Shown here: positions 1 to 8,074 of the stretch, piece after piece
Layout of the letters: each line of letters starts with the position of its first letter
How positions within the stretch are numbered: the first letter of the stretch is position 1
NCBI GenBank assembly: GCA_019637815.1
Contig: JAHBUZ010000019.1
Coordinates: forward strand, 1-64,000
DNA from: Chloroflexota bacterium
GTDB lineage: Bacteria; Chloroflexota; Limnocylindria; Limnocylindrales; CSP1-4
Direction: 5' to 3'
DNA: 64,000 bases
Notes under the pieces: generated by a model
Databases searched by the model: none
The model's input: only the letters and a program-made list of their open reading frames with translations
Told to the model about the DNA's origin: nothing
Program-made: the position numbers and the translations under genes

Positions 1-555
1 CCGACGCTCGTCAACGTGACCACGGACAACCGCTACCTGGGCGAGGCGTCCGCGCAGGCGATCATCGACTCGGTCGAGGGGCCGGGCAAGGTGATCATGA
101 TCCACTTCGACCCGTTCGAGCCGGTCCGGCTGCGCGCCGAGGCCGCACGGGCCCTGTTCGAGACCAACGGCTGGGAGATCGTGGAGTACATCCAGGGCGA
201 CCCCGCCGATTCGACCGGCTTCGCCAAGACCAACACCCTCGATCTGCTGGTCAAGCACCCGCAGGGCCAGCTGAACGCGGTCTGGGCCGGCTGGGATGCC
301 TCCGCGCTGGGTGCCTACCAGGCGACCCAGGAGGCCGGCCGGACCGAGGTCGTGGTGACGGGTGTGGACGGCCAGGACTTCGCACGTGCCGAGGTGGCCA
401 AGGGCGGCAACTGGATCGCGACCGTGCGCCAGGACTGGCCGACCATCGGGGCGACGCTCGTGGGCATCATCGACGCGCACTTCGCGGGCATCGACCCGAC
501 GGAGCAGCTCGTGTACGTCCCGGCGGTCCTCATCACCAAGGACAACGCACAGTAG
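1..555 (+). CDS. Sugar ABC transporter substrate-binding protein, RbsB-type (5' end missing)
   Basis: This is the C-terminal part of a periplasmic-binding-protein family 4 (ribose/galactose type) receptor. The reading frame is open from base 1, so the real start and the lipoprotein or signal peptide lie outside the window. Visible family features are a helix following TTDNRYLGEASA, a strand containing VIMIHFDPFEPVRLRA, the stretch LNAVWAGWDASALGAYQA, and VVVTGVDGQDFARAEVAKGG near the hinge, all typical of the second lobe of RbsB-like receptors. The protein would bind a monosaccharide or polyol outside the membrane and hand it to an ABC permease. The next genes, a TrpA-like enzyme 53 bases downstream and an FGGY kinase, support sugar uptake followed by phosphorylation. 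The ligand cannot be told from the sequence. Confidence 0.85.
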   Translation, partial: PTLVNVTTDNRYLGEASAQAIIDSVEGPGKVIMIHFDPFEPVRLRAEAARALFETNGWEIVEYIQGDPADSTGFAKTNTLDLLVKHPQGQLNAVWAGWDASALGAYQATQEAGRTEVVVTGVDGQDFARAEVAKGGNWIATVRQDWPTIGATLVGIIDAHFAGIDPTEQLVYVPAVLITKDNAQ

Positions 556-608
556 ACCCGATCGGGGACACGTCGACGGGCGTCGGCGCGTCCTCCGGCA
601 TCTCGCGG

Positions 609-1451
609 TTGGCGGCCCGGTTCCGGCCGGGCCGACCTGCCGTCATCTGCTACGTCCCCCTGGGTGACCCGATCGCCCGGGGGGATGGTGCGTCCGGGAC
701 GGTGTCCACCGAGGCCGCCACCTACGCGCTGCTCGACGTCTACGCCGACGCCGGCGTCGACATCCTCGAGGTGGGCATCCCCACCAGGGACCCGTGGCTC
801 GACGGCGCCGAGGTCCGCGAGAGCATGGCGCGAGCGCTCGACGCGGGCTGGGATGCGTTCGCCAGTGCCCGGGTGCTCGGCGCGTGGCGTGACGAGCGCG
901 TTGGACGTGGCGCATCGGTCCCGGCGATCCTCTGGTTCAGCTACCCCGACCTGCCGCTCGACGCGCTCCGCGATGGTGCCGCGGCCGGCGCCGTGGACGC
1001 GCTGCTGATGCTGGCGGAGCATCGGCATGCCGTGGGTGCGGCACTCCCCGGGGAGCTGGCGCGGCTCGGCGTGGCGCGCTGTGCGTTCCTGCCCTGGGAC
1101 CCCGAGCCGAGCGACCTCGCTGCCGCAGCCGATGCGACGGGCTACGTCATGGTCCAGGCACGCCCCGGCGTCACGGGCGCGGACGGACCTGCCGCGGATC
1201 CCACGCCGCTCGTCCGGATGGCCCGAGCGGCTGCCCCCAGCCAGCCCGTCGTGACGGGCTTCGGCATCAGTGGGCCGGACGACGTGCGACGCATCCTCGC
1301 GAGTGGTATCGACGGTGTCATCAGCGGGAGCGCCTGCGTGCGGGCGCTGCGACTCGAAGGGATCGATGGGCTTCGGGCGCACCTCGGGAGCCTGGTCGAG
1401 GCGGCACATCGGTCGGCGCGGGTCGGCGCCACCCAACACGGCGCAGCATGA
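609..1451 (+). CDS. Tryptophan synthase alpha-chain-like TIM-barrel lyase, possible sugar-phosphate aldolase
   Basis: The 280-residue product has the TrpA fold. LEVGIPTRDPWLDG (residues 53-66) matches the TrpA active-site stretch and keeps both catalytic acids, Glu54 and Asp65. Later come the loop QARPGVTGA and the phosphate-binding GFGIS and SGSACV segments. TrpA cleaves indole-glycerol phosphate to indole and glyceraldehyde 3-phosphate. No trpB or other trp gene is present here. The gene sits between a sugar-binding protein and a sugar kinase, and its stop overlaps the kinase start (ATGA). I therefore infer a retro-aldol enzyme for a phosphorylated sugar rather than tryptophan synthesis. 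The start is uncertain: TTG at 609 is the best fit to the family N-terminus and no clear ATG or GTG lies upstream in frame. Confidence 0.75.
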   Translation: MAARFRPGRPAVICYVPLGDPIARGDGASGTVSTEAATYALLDVYADAGVDILEVGIPTRDPWLDGAEVRESMARALDAGWDAFASARVLGAWRDERVGRGASVPAILWFSYPDLPLDALRDGAAAGAVDALLMLAEHRHAVGAALPGELARLGVARCAFLPWDPEPSDLAAAADATGYVMVQARPGVTGADGPAADPTPLVRMARAAAPSQPVVTGFGISGPDDVRRILASGIDGVISGSACVRALRLEGIDGLRAHLGSLVEAAHRSARVGATQHGAA

Positions 1452-2941
1452 CCACCCGGCGTCCGGCTGCCCTCGGGGTCGATGTCGGCAGCACCTCGGT
1501 CAAGGCCGGTCTTGTCTGGCTCGACGACGAGGGCGGCGTCGAGGTCGTCGGTCGGCCGTACCCGACCCATCGTCCACGACCCGGCTGGGCGGAGCAGGAC
1601 CCGGCCGACTGGGTCGATGGCCTGGCGTGGTGCTGGACGGAGCTCGTGCACCGGGTCGGTCCGGTCGAACTTCGATCGGTCGGCGTGTGCTCCCAGGTGA
1701 ACACGCATGTGCTCACCGATCGAGCGCTGCGGCCACTGACCCCGGCCATCACGTGGCAGGACCTGCGGTGTGCGACGGAGGCCGCCGAGCTCGACGCCAT
1801 CGCCGATGCCCGACGCACCGAGCTGTGGGGCGGCCCGTTCACCATCGATGCGTCGTTCTCGCTGTCACGCGCGCTGTGGGTGGCGCGCCACGATCCGGAC
1901 GCCTTCGCGGCGGCGCGCTGGATCATGTCGCCGCGTGACTTCGTGGTCGCGGCGCTCACCGGGGACGTGGTCACGGACACCATGAGCCCCATCGGCGTGG
2001 TGGGGCCCGATGGCGACTACCTCCGCGGCGTCATCGACCTCGTGCCCGATGCGGCGCGTCTGCTGCCGCCGGTGCGACCCTTCGATGCGCTGGCGGGTGT
2101 GACCCGGGCCGGCGTGGCGGGACTGCCGGAAGGGGTCCCCGTCGCGGTCGGCTCGATGGACGCGTTCGGCAACGTGTACGGCTCGGGGCTCGTGGCGCCG
2201 GGTCGCGCCATGGAGGTCGCGGGGACGTCGGAGATCCTGGCGGTCGCCTCGGACCGCACCGTGCCGACCCCCGGGGTCATCTCGTTCGCACCCGTCGGCG
2301 GGCTGCACATCCATGCGGGACCCACCCAGGCCGGTGGCGATTCGCTCGCCTGGGCGGGCCGCGTGCTGGGTCTGGCACCTGGGGCGGTGATCGACCTGGC
2401 AGCCGAGGCGCTCCGCGACCCGCAGCCCATCGTGTTCCTGCCGTATCTCGCGGGCGAGCGCGCGCCGCTCTGGGACCCGGACGCGCGCGGCACGTTCCTG
2501 GGCATCACCACGTCCACCGAGTCACGGCACCTGGCGCTCGCGGTGCTGGAGGGCGTGGCGTTCTCCGCACGGCACCTCCTCGGCGAGTGTGAGCGAGCGG
2601 CCGGCGTGCCGGTCAATGACCTGCGGCTGTCCGGTGGCGGCGCGCGCAGCGAGGTATGGAATCGGATCAAGGCGTCCGTGCATGGGCGGCCCCTGTCCGT
2701 GCTCGCGACCCCGGACTCGGCGATGCTCGGTGCCGCGATCATGGGCCTCGTGGCGGCCGGACTGGAGCCTGATCTCACGGTCGCCGCCGAGCGCCACGCG
2801 CGGGTCATGGAGGTGGTCGAGCCCGATGTGGCGGCCCGTGCGCGGTTGGACGACCTGTACGGCGTCTATCGGGAAGCCTACGGAGCGCTGCGGCCGCTGT
2901 TCACACGGCTGGCTCGCGGATCGGTCATCTGCGTCGGGTGA
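1448..2941 (+). CDS. FGGY-family carbohydrate kinase (xylulokinase-like)
   Basis: The 497-residue product is a full-length FGGY sugar kinase, which uses ATP to phosphorylate a ketose or polyol in the cytoplasm. The N-terminal phosphate-1 loop reads LGVDVGSTSVKAGLVW and is followed by PRPGWAEQDPADW, the xylulokinase-type substrate loop. The C-terminal ATPase half carries SGGGARSEVWNRIKA and TPDSAMLGAAIMG, the usual adenosine and phosphate-2 motifs. The ATG overlaps the stop of the TrpA-like gene by 4 bases, so the two are probably translationally coupled. The pair suggests kinase plus aldolase steps on an imported sugar. Xylulose is only the closest family guess; the real substrate is unknown. 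Confidence 0.87.
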   Translation: MTTRRPAALGVDVGSTSVKAGLVWLDDEGGVEVVGRPYPTHRPRPGWAEQDPADWVDGLAWCWTELVHRVGPVELRSVGVCSQVNTHVLTDRALRPLTPAITWQDLRCATEAAELDAIADARRTELWGGPFTIDASFSLSRALWVARHDPDAFAAARWIMSPRDFVVAALTGDVVTDTMSPIGVVGPDGDYLRGVIDLVPDAARLLPPVRPFDALAGVTRAGVAGLPEGVPVAVGSMDAFGNVYGSGLVAPGRAMEVAGTSEILAVASDRTVPTPGVISFAPVGGLHIHAGPTQAGGDSLAWAGRVLGLAPGAVIDLAAEALRDPQPIVFLPYLAGERAPLWDPDARGTFLGITTSTESRHLALAVLEGVAFSARHLLGECERAAGVPVNDLRLSGGGARSEVWNRIKASVHGRPLSVLATPDSAMLGAAIMGLVAAGLEPDLTVAAERHARVMEVVEPDVAARARLDDLYGVYREAYGALRPLFTRLARGSVICVG

Positions 2942-3125
2942 TCCGATCTCGGCCGCCTATGGCGCGTCGACGACCGAGCTTGCTGGCGCCGATCTGCGTG
3001 AGATGCGGCGGATCGAGCGTGAGGACGAGGGTGATCGCCGAGCACGGATCGAGAGCATCCAGACGATCGCGCTGGCCGGCGAGGATCGACCTCACACCTA
3101 GGAGCCGCTGGCCGTGACCGCGAGG

Positions 3126-4145
3126 TCAGCGCCCGATCGTGTCGAGCATCCTGAGCGACCAGCGCTCGATGTGCTCCGACTCGGCGGCAAAGACGGGGTC
3201 CACCTGGGCGGTGCCGCTATGCCAGAGCTGGAAGGCGACCTGGCGGAGGGCGATGTAGTCGTCGAGATGTGTGACGTCGATGTCACGGACCGACCGGTAT
3301 CCCTCGACCAAAGCGTCGCGGTACCGGACATGGTCGTCGGCGTCGCGGAGCTCCCAGAGGGCCACGGCCAGGTCGTAGATACGCGGACCGATGCCACAGT
3401 CGTCGAAGTCGATCAGCTGCACCTGGACGCCCCGGAACACGGCATTGCCGAGGTGGGGGTCGGCGTGGATCAACCCCACATCCTCCTCCGCGTTCATGAT
3501 GTCGCGCATCCGGTCACGCACGACCCCGAACCGCTTCCGGAGCGCCGCGGGCAACAGGTCCCAGCAGTCCGCCGCGGGGATACCGCCGTAGACCAGCACG
3601 TCACCGAAGAACGTCTCGTGATCCCAGCGGATCCGCCGGAACCAGTCGGGCGGTGTCCAGGCGTCGGCATGGTCGTGCAGGGCCGCCATCGCCGCACCAA
3701 GCCGGAACAGGTGCACGGGCCGGGCGGAGTCCACGTGGATGCGTCCGTCCATCCACCTCAGCACCGAGCACATGCGCGCCACACCGGCCGCCTCGGCCTC
3801 GACCACCACGCGCTGGTCGGACGCCCGGAGCACCTCGGGGACGGCGAGGTCGGTATCGGTGCGGATCGCCCGCAACCAGGCGATCTCCGACGCGATCGCG
3901 ATCCCAGCGTCGGCGGCACGTCCGTGACGCTCTGGCCGGTGCACCCGGACGAGGGCGCGGCCTGCGGTGTCGTCGAAGCGGAACGTGGTGTTCTCACCGT
4001 GCGCCAGGAAGGTGAGCCGCCCCTCCGGCAGCGGGTACTGGCGCACCGCCTCGAGCGCCACCCTGCGCAGACGCATCACCTGGCTGCGACGCGATGGCGG
4101 CGCGCCCGATGCCATCCCCGTCGGGTCAGCAGCGTCCATCAGCAC
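3126..4145 (-). CDS. Aminoglycoside phosphotransferase (APH) family small-molecule kinase
   Basis: The 339-residue product has an APH/choline-kinase/homoserine-kinase fold. The catalytic loop is IHADPHLGN (Brenner motif HxDxxxxN), and the metal-binding aspartate lies in LIDFDDCGIG shortly after. The N-lobe contains LTFLAHGENTTFRFD, the nucleotide-binding strands. Members phosphorylate hydroxyls of small molecules such as homoserine, choline, sugars or antibiotics; the substrate here is unknown. It is the last gene of a three-gene coupled operon (AhpD-like, cupin, kinase) and overlaps the cupin gene by 20 bases. The start codon is GTG at 4145, with an in-frame ATG six bases inside it. Nothing in the neighbourhood points to antibiotic resistance in particular. 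Confidence 0.83.
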   Translation of the reverse strand: MLMDAADPTGMASGAPPSRRSQVMRLRRVALEAVRQYPLPEGRLTFLAHGENTTFRFDDTAGRALVRVHRPERHGRAADAGIAIASEIAWLRAIRTDTDLAVPEVLRASDQRVVVEAEAAGVARMCSVLRWMDGRIHVDSARPVHLFRLGAAMAALHDHADAWTPPDWFRRIRWDHETFFGDVLVYGGIPAADCWDLLPAALRKRFGVVRDRMRDIMNAEEDVGLIHADPHLGNAVFRGVQVQLIDFDDCGIGPRIYDLAVALWELRDADDHVRYRDALVEGYRSVRDIDVTHLDDYIALRQVAFQLWHSGTAQVDPVFAAESEHIERWSLRMLDTIGR

Positions 4146-4590
4146 ACGAGAGGTGCACGGTGAGGAGCATCCGGCTCGCGGTCACCGCGCGAACGTCGTG
4201 TCGGACGCCCGGCGCGAGGACCAGCAGCGACCCGGCCGGCATCACGTGCTCCTGGTCGGCGGCCCGCATCCGCAGCTCTCCCGAGAGGACCTGGACCGTG
4301 ACGTTGCCATCCGCGGCGTGATCGAGGAGGTGACCGCCCGCCTCGAAGTCGAACAGGACGATCGTGGTGGTGTCCCGGCGATGGAGCGTGATCTGGCGAT
4401 GGCCGTTCCGCTCGCCCATCGGCTCCTGCTCGAGCGCCTCTGCCTCGGCAGCGAGGTCGAACAGGATCGCGTCGCCCACGAATCGCTCTCGCGGTGGCCG
4501 GCGTCGCTGGGTGGGCGTCGCAGCGTCCGGCTGGTCGGCGGCCGGGTCGCTCGGCTGGTCGTTGGCCTGGTGGCTCGGTCGCTCGGTCAT
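4126..4590 (-). CDS. Small cupin-domain protein
   Basis: The start is set at the ATG that overlaps the upstream gene's stop (ATGA, 4587-4590), giving 154 residues beginning MTERPSHQAND. About 35 low-complexity residues precede a single conserved beta-barrel cupin: FDFEAGGHLLDHAADGNVTV, then a VLSGELRM strand and LLVLAPGVRHDV. The metal-binding pattern of cupin motif 1 is only partly kept (His in LLDHAADG), and motif 2 ends in PGVRHDV. Such proteins often act as small isomerases or ligand sensors in stress operons. Co-transcription with an AhpD-like gene suggests a link to oxidative or electrophile stress. The function is not established. Confidence 0.75.
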   Translation of the reverse strand: MTERPSHQANDQPSDPAADQPDAATPTQRRRPPRERFVGDAILFDLAAEAEALEQEPMGERNGHRQITLHRRDTTTIVLFDFEAGGHLLDHAADGNVTVQVLSGELRMRAADQEHVMPAGSLLVLAPGVRHDVRAVTASRMLLTVHLSCADGRC

Positions 4591-5081
4591 CTGGACGGAC
4601 TCCCTTCGAGGTGCCGGTGTGAGACGTACCCGCCCACTGGGTTGCGGAAGCCGACCGCCAGTCGGTTCCAGCCGTTGATGGCCACGATGGCAAGGGTCAG
4701 CGCGACCTGCTCGGCCGTGTCGAACTGCGAGGCCATCCACTCGTAGTCGTCCCGTGGCGCACTGGTCTCGGCGACGACCGTGAGCGATTCCGTCCAGGCG
4801 AGGGCTGCCCGCTCACGGGCATCGAACACGGGTGCCTCGCGCCACGCCGCCACCAGGTGCAGTCGCTGTGGGTCCTCGCCCATCGCGATGGCGTCCTTGG
4901 TATGCATGTCCAGGCAGTAGGCACAACCGTTGAGCTGCGACGCACGGATCTTGACCAGCTCGCGGAGCCTCGGCTCGAGGGTGCTCGCGTCGACGACGCG
5001 CTCGAGCCCCTGCATCGCGCGGACGGCCTCCGGCAACACCTCCGCATAGGCGAGCCTGGTGGGCTCGACGTCACGCTCCAT
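4587..5081 (-). CDS. Carboxymuconolactone decarboxylase / AhpD-family alkylhydroperoxidase-like protein
   Basis: The start is chosen at the ATG at 5081, preceded by GGAAAGGAGCG, giving 164 residues. An in-frame GTG six bases upstream is an alternative. The core shows LVKIRASQLNGCAYCLDMHTKDA, with the CxxC and downstream His of the AhpD active site. Further on, EQVALTLAIVAINGWNRLAV is a helix usual in the single-domain CMD family. AhpD-like proteins reduce peroxides with a thiol partner, while other CMD members are decarboxylases. The intact CxxC-xxxH pattern favours the peroxidase type. This is the first gene of a coupled operon with a cupin and an APH-family kinase. Confidence 0.87.
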   Translation of the reverse strand: MERDVEPTRLAYAEVLPEAVRAMQGLERVVDASTLEPRLRELVKIRASQLNGCAYCLDMHTKDAIAMGEDPQRLHLVAAWREAPVFDARERAALAWTESLTVVAETSAPRDDYEWMASQFDTAEQVALTLAIVAINGWNRLAVGFRNPVGGYVSHRHLEGSPSR

Positions 5082-5783
5082 CGTCACACGCTCCTTTCCG
5101 CTGGCATCCATCTTGCACGCTCGCGGGGGAGCGCATCGGCCGAGGGCGCCGGCGATGCCGGTCCGGGCGGTGGCCCGGAAAGCGGCGGCGTCCGAGAGTG
5201 GGGGTGTGTGCGTGCAGGCAGTGGGGCCCGGGAGCCGCATCGACAGCCCGTGTACTGCTGGATCGGCGATCCGGGCGACCGCAGGGTGGTCGTCGGGCAT
5301 GCGCCGGCCCTCGGCGACATCCGGGCAGCCGGTGTAGTGCTGGTCTGGCACGCGCGGGCGTTCACCGGACCCGACGACACGCTCGGCGTGCCTCTGATGG
5401 GGTGGCGGCGCATGGCAGAGGCCCCCTTCCGGTCCCTCGCAGCGCATCCGAGGCGCTCCACCGGCGACGAAGCTCCGCGGCAGGTCTCGAGCGGACCGCC
5501 CGACGGCACGTCGACGACTCCCTCCGGCATCCCGAGCACTTCACCGGCTCCCGGCGAGGACGACCGGCGCCGACATGCCGTCCGATGGCACGTCGAGTGC
5601 CTCTGTCGTGCACCTCGAGCACTTCACCGGCTCCCCGCACACGCGACCGAACCAGCACGACCAGCCGAGCGCGGCGCATCGTCCCGGTGCCCATCGAGCG
5701 TCAGGCGGCCACCGACGCGGCATCCGCGGCTCCCCGGCTATACTCCACGTCCCGCGCCGCGCTGAGCCGCGCGCGGACTCGGT
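5082..5783. other. 700-base stretch without a convincing gene
   Basis: Between the AhpD-like gene and the tRNA I see no reading frame with a recognisable product. It would contain the promoter for the AhpD-like operon on the minus strand. The segment 5500-5640 carries a near-direct repeat, described separately, and 5571-5595 is an imperfect palindrome with arms of about 12 bases. Open frames here are long only because the DNA is GC-rich, and their translations are Arg/Pro/Ser-rich. Confidence 0.6.
5501..5635. repeat. Pair of near-direct repeats, period about 83 bases
   Basis: The block CGAGCACTTCACCGGCTCCC occurs exactly at 5533-5552 and again at 5616-5635. About 20 bases before each copy is a second shared block, CGACGGCACGTCGA at 5501-5514 and CGATGGCACGTCGA at 5583-5596. 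The spacing between shared blocks differs by one base between the copies. The role is unknown. It lies just upstream of a tRNA gene and a decayed regulator, a common place for old insertions. Confidence 0.7.
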
Positions 5784-5861
<78 letters not shown>

Positions 5862-5899
5862 TACCGACCTATCGAGCACGAGACCGGCTTCGCGGCGCC

Positions 5900-6301
5900 C
5901 GTCTTCGCGCGATCGCGGTGGCCGTCGGGTGCACGCGGGCCCGGCTCACGCCCAGTACCTCGATGCGCTCGAACAGGGCCTGCGCGAGCATCCGCCTCCC
6001 CTGCCCCGGTCGGTCGTCGAGTGCTTGCCCAGGCGCGGGCAGGTCCTCGAAGAGAGCGACGCATCGCTCCCGCGGGGATCCGTGGTCCCTCCCGCTCCTG
6101 GCGCGCCCGCAGACCGGGGTGACCGAGGTCCCGGGCCGACGGCTGCGACGGCTCGCGGAGATCTACGGTTGGCCGCTGGCGATGCTCACGGAGCCGATGC
6201 CGACGGGCGAGGAGCTCGCCCAGGAACGCATCGCCCGGATCTCGGCGAGTGTGATCCGCCAAGGTCGGGAGCAGTCGACGCGATGTAGGCTGGCACGATG
6301 A
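5900..6301 (+). pseudogene. Decayed XRE-type helix-turn-helix regulator
   Basis: No single frame encodes a protein, but two frames together recall an XRE-family repressor. In the frame starting at 5900, RLRAIAVAVGCTRARLTP reads like helices 1-2. The next frame then gives AQYLDALEQGLREHPPPLP, a typical recognition-helix and tail segment. Back in the first frame come RRLRRLAEIYGWPLAMLTE and ELAQERIARISA, the usual XRE continuation, up to a stop at 6299-6301. At least two frameshifts are needed. The remnant lies directly behind tRNA-Pro, which fits a past insertion that decayed. It could instead be chance similarity in GC-rich DNA, but the order of segments is right. Confidence 0.45.
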
Positions 6302-6326
6302 CTTGGTGTGGGAGGTCCCCGAGGCG

Positions 6327-6407
6327 ATGCAGCTCCCCGACATCGGGCCGATCGAGCTCCTCGTGCTGCTCCTGCTGTTCCTCCTGCTCCGACCTGCGAC
6401 GGGCTAG
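6327..6407 (+). CDS. Possible 26-residue membrane peptide resembling the TatA N-terminus
   Basis: An ATG at 6327 is preceded by GGAGG at 6311-6315, 11 bases upstream, and the frame closes with TAG at 6405-6407. The peptide begins MQLPDIGPIELLVLLLLFLL and ends RPATG. The IGPIELL followed by a run of Leu is what TatA/B proteins show at their N-terminus, but the amphipathic helix and tail of TatA are absent. It may be a real small single-span membrane protein, the truncated remnant of a tatA gene, or chance. It is listed because both the ribosome binding site and the hydrophobic pattern are good. Confidence 0.35.
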   Translation: MQLPDIGPIELLVLLLLFLLLRPATG

Positions 6408-6476
6408 CATCCACACGTCCCTCCCGGGGCCGTCATCGGGGATGAACGGGCCGGCAGGGCATCCCAGGAGGAAGCC

Positions 6477-6860
6477 ATGAAGCGCATCCTGGCGCTGGCG
6501 AGCACGGTCGTGCTCTCGGGCGCTGCACAGCTGGCCACCGCGCCTCCGGCAGAGGCCGCATCGGTCGCCAAGATCACCGTGACGGTGAAGTGCAAGTCCA
6601 ACCCGGAGACGCTCACGATCACCAACAAGCGGTCGGGGAGCATCACCGTGACCAAGGTGGGCAGCACGTATCAGCCACGATCCGGCGAGCCGTACTTCGT
6701 CTACAAGACGCTCGCGCCCGGCAAGAGCATCACCTACAGGTTCGGGACGAAGCGCGGCGCCAACAAGCTCACGAACCAGTTCATCTTCAACGACACGTCC
6801 TCACGCGAGAAGGCGAAGGTCTGGATCTCCGGCCGAGGGACCATCACCAGGAAGTGCTGA
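6477..6860 (+). CDS. Small secreted protein of unknown function
   Basis: The 127-residue product has a strong ribosome binding site (AGGAGG at -10) and a classical signal peptide: MKR, then a hydrophobic core ILALASTVVLSGAAQLATA, with a likely cleavage after PAEA. The mature part of about 100 residues is rich in Thr, Ser, Lys and beta-strand patterns (TLTITNKRSGSITVTKVG, SITYRFGTKRG), with Cys near each end that could form a disulfide. This suggests a small beta-sandwich exported across the membrane. I recognise no family. It begins a run of secreted proteins on both strands up to about 11 kb. Confidence 0.75.
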   Translation: MKRILALASTVVLSGAAQLATAPPAEAASVAKITVTVKCKSNPETLTITNKRSGSITVTKVGSTYQPRSGEPYFVYKTLAPGKSITYRFGTKRGANKLTNQFIFNDTSSREKAKVWISGRGTITRKC

Positions 6861-6886
6861 GCGTCCGGAGGGCGTGGAGCCGTCGC

Positions 6887-7927
6887 TCAGGGGCGCGGGC
6901 GTCGGGGCCAATAGGGTGGCCTGTTCGTACGGCTCCCGCCTGACATGGTCCAGCCTGGCTCACCGTCCAGGCCCACCCAGACCGTCGTGGTGAGTGCGCC
7001 CGCCTTCCTGCCGGGTCCATCCGTCCAGGTCTGCGTGAGCGTCATGTGCCACAGCTCCAGGGGCATGCCCTCGATGGTCGTCGTGCACGTCATGGGGGCC
7101 GCTCGTCGGAGTCGTGAGTAGGACGGCACCTTCCGGACTCGTGCCTTCCGCGAGGTACCCGGCTCACGCGGGAAGCAGGCATAGGCTCGGTCACCGTCAG
7201 CCAGCTGATCGAGCGCCCGAGCGGCAGCCGCCGCCGCAGCAGCAGCGTCCATCGCCTCGGTCGGCCGCAGAGCGGGCTCGTAGTGGACGGAGTCGAGCAT
7301 CGCGCTGACCTGCTGCCACAGGACGTCGGCTCCGGGTCCCTGCACGCGGGCACGGAATCGGGTGCCGCCGATGATGGAGTCGCGGAAGGGCACCATCAGC
7401 TGCATCTCCGGAGCATCCGCGCCCGGAGCATGGTCGGGCCAGCCGGAACGGATCGCCGGCATGCCATCCACGAACACCACACGGGTGCCTGGCTCGGGAT
7501 CGGCGGCGCGGTCGAAGGGATGCCTGCGCGCCGGCGGACCATGGACCCACTCGATGGCGACGCTGACGGTCCCGGGCTGGAGCGCGAAGTCGGTCCCACA
7601 GGTCATCGTGTCGGGCGTCGTCGTACAGCCAGCCGAGCTGGGAGCGGTCCCGACGAACGCCAGCACCCGGATGTAGCGCATGTCCACATCACTCGGCCGA
7701 AGGGCCCACGCCGCAGGACGGTCGAACCCCAGGCCACCGACGACGTCATGCACGAGGCCGGCCGACTGGTCGAGCGACGGGCCAGCCGAGGCCTCCACCG
7801 GTGGCGCCGATGACGGGTCCGCGGCCGCCACATCGATCACCGACGTGAACGCCACGGTGAGACCAAGCACCCCGACACGCAAGGCTCGCCTGCCAGCGAC
7901 GACCCTGGATCCTGACCATCCGCGCAT
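6887..7927 (-). CDS. Secreted protein of unknown function
   Basis: The 346-residue product begins with basic residues followed by VGVLGLTVAFTSVIDVAAA, a likely Sec signal peptide or membrane anchor. The next 35 residues are rich in Ala, Pro and Ser (DPSSAPPVEASAGPSL). Two beta-rich segments follow, with paired cysteines (AGCTTTPDTMTCGTDF and, nearer the C-terminus, APMTCTTTIEGMPL), so it is probably a folded extracellular domain with disulfides. An Ala-run helix lies in the middle. It converges with the small secreted-protein gene at 6477-6860, with 26 bases between stops. No family was recognised. Confidence 0.65.
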   Translation of the reverse strand: MRGWSGSRVVAGRRALRVGVLGLTVAFTSVIDVAAADPSSAPPVEASAGPSLDQSAGLVHDVVGGLGFDRPAAWALRPSDVDMRYIRVLAFVGTAPSSAGCTTTPDTMTCGTDFALQPGTVSVAIEWVHGPPARRHPFDRAADPEPGTRVVFVDGMPAIRSGWPDHAPGADAPEMQLMVPFRDSIIGGTRFRARVQGPGADVLWQQVSAMLDSVHYEPALRPTEAMDAAAAAAAAARALDQLADGDRAYACFPREPGTSRKARVRKVPSYSRLRRAAPMTCTTTIEGMPLELWHMTLTQTWTDGPGRKAGALTTTVWVGLDGEPGWTMSGGSRTNRPPYWPRRPRP

Positions 7928-8074
7928 CCGCCATGCACCTCGTGCGTGGTCGGGGTCGACCCGATCCGGTGATCCCCCGACCGTGTCCTGACGCTCGAGC
8001 CATGGGAGACGTTACAGGGACCCGGCGCATCGTGGCATATCGAGGGAGTGAGTCGATCCACCGGGACGACCGGG

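Noticed and set aside
609-1451. Call of trpA for tryptophan biosynthesis
   Set aside because: Although the active-site residues fit, there is no trpB or other trp gene and the coupled neighbour is a sugar kinase, so the gene symbol was withheld.
2942-3125. Possible short gene with EREDEGDRRARIESIQ after the sugar kinase
   Set aside because: The frame has no convincing start or ribosome binding site of its own and continues out of a shadow of the kinase gene. It could be a remnant but cannot be supported.
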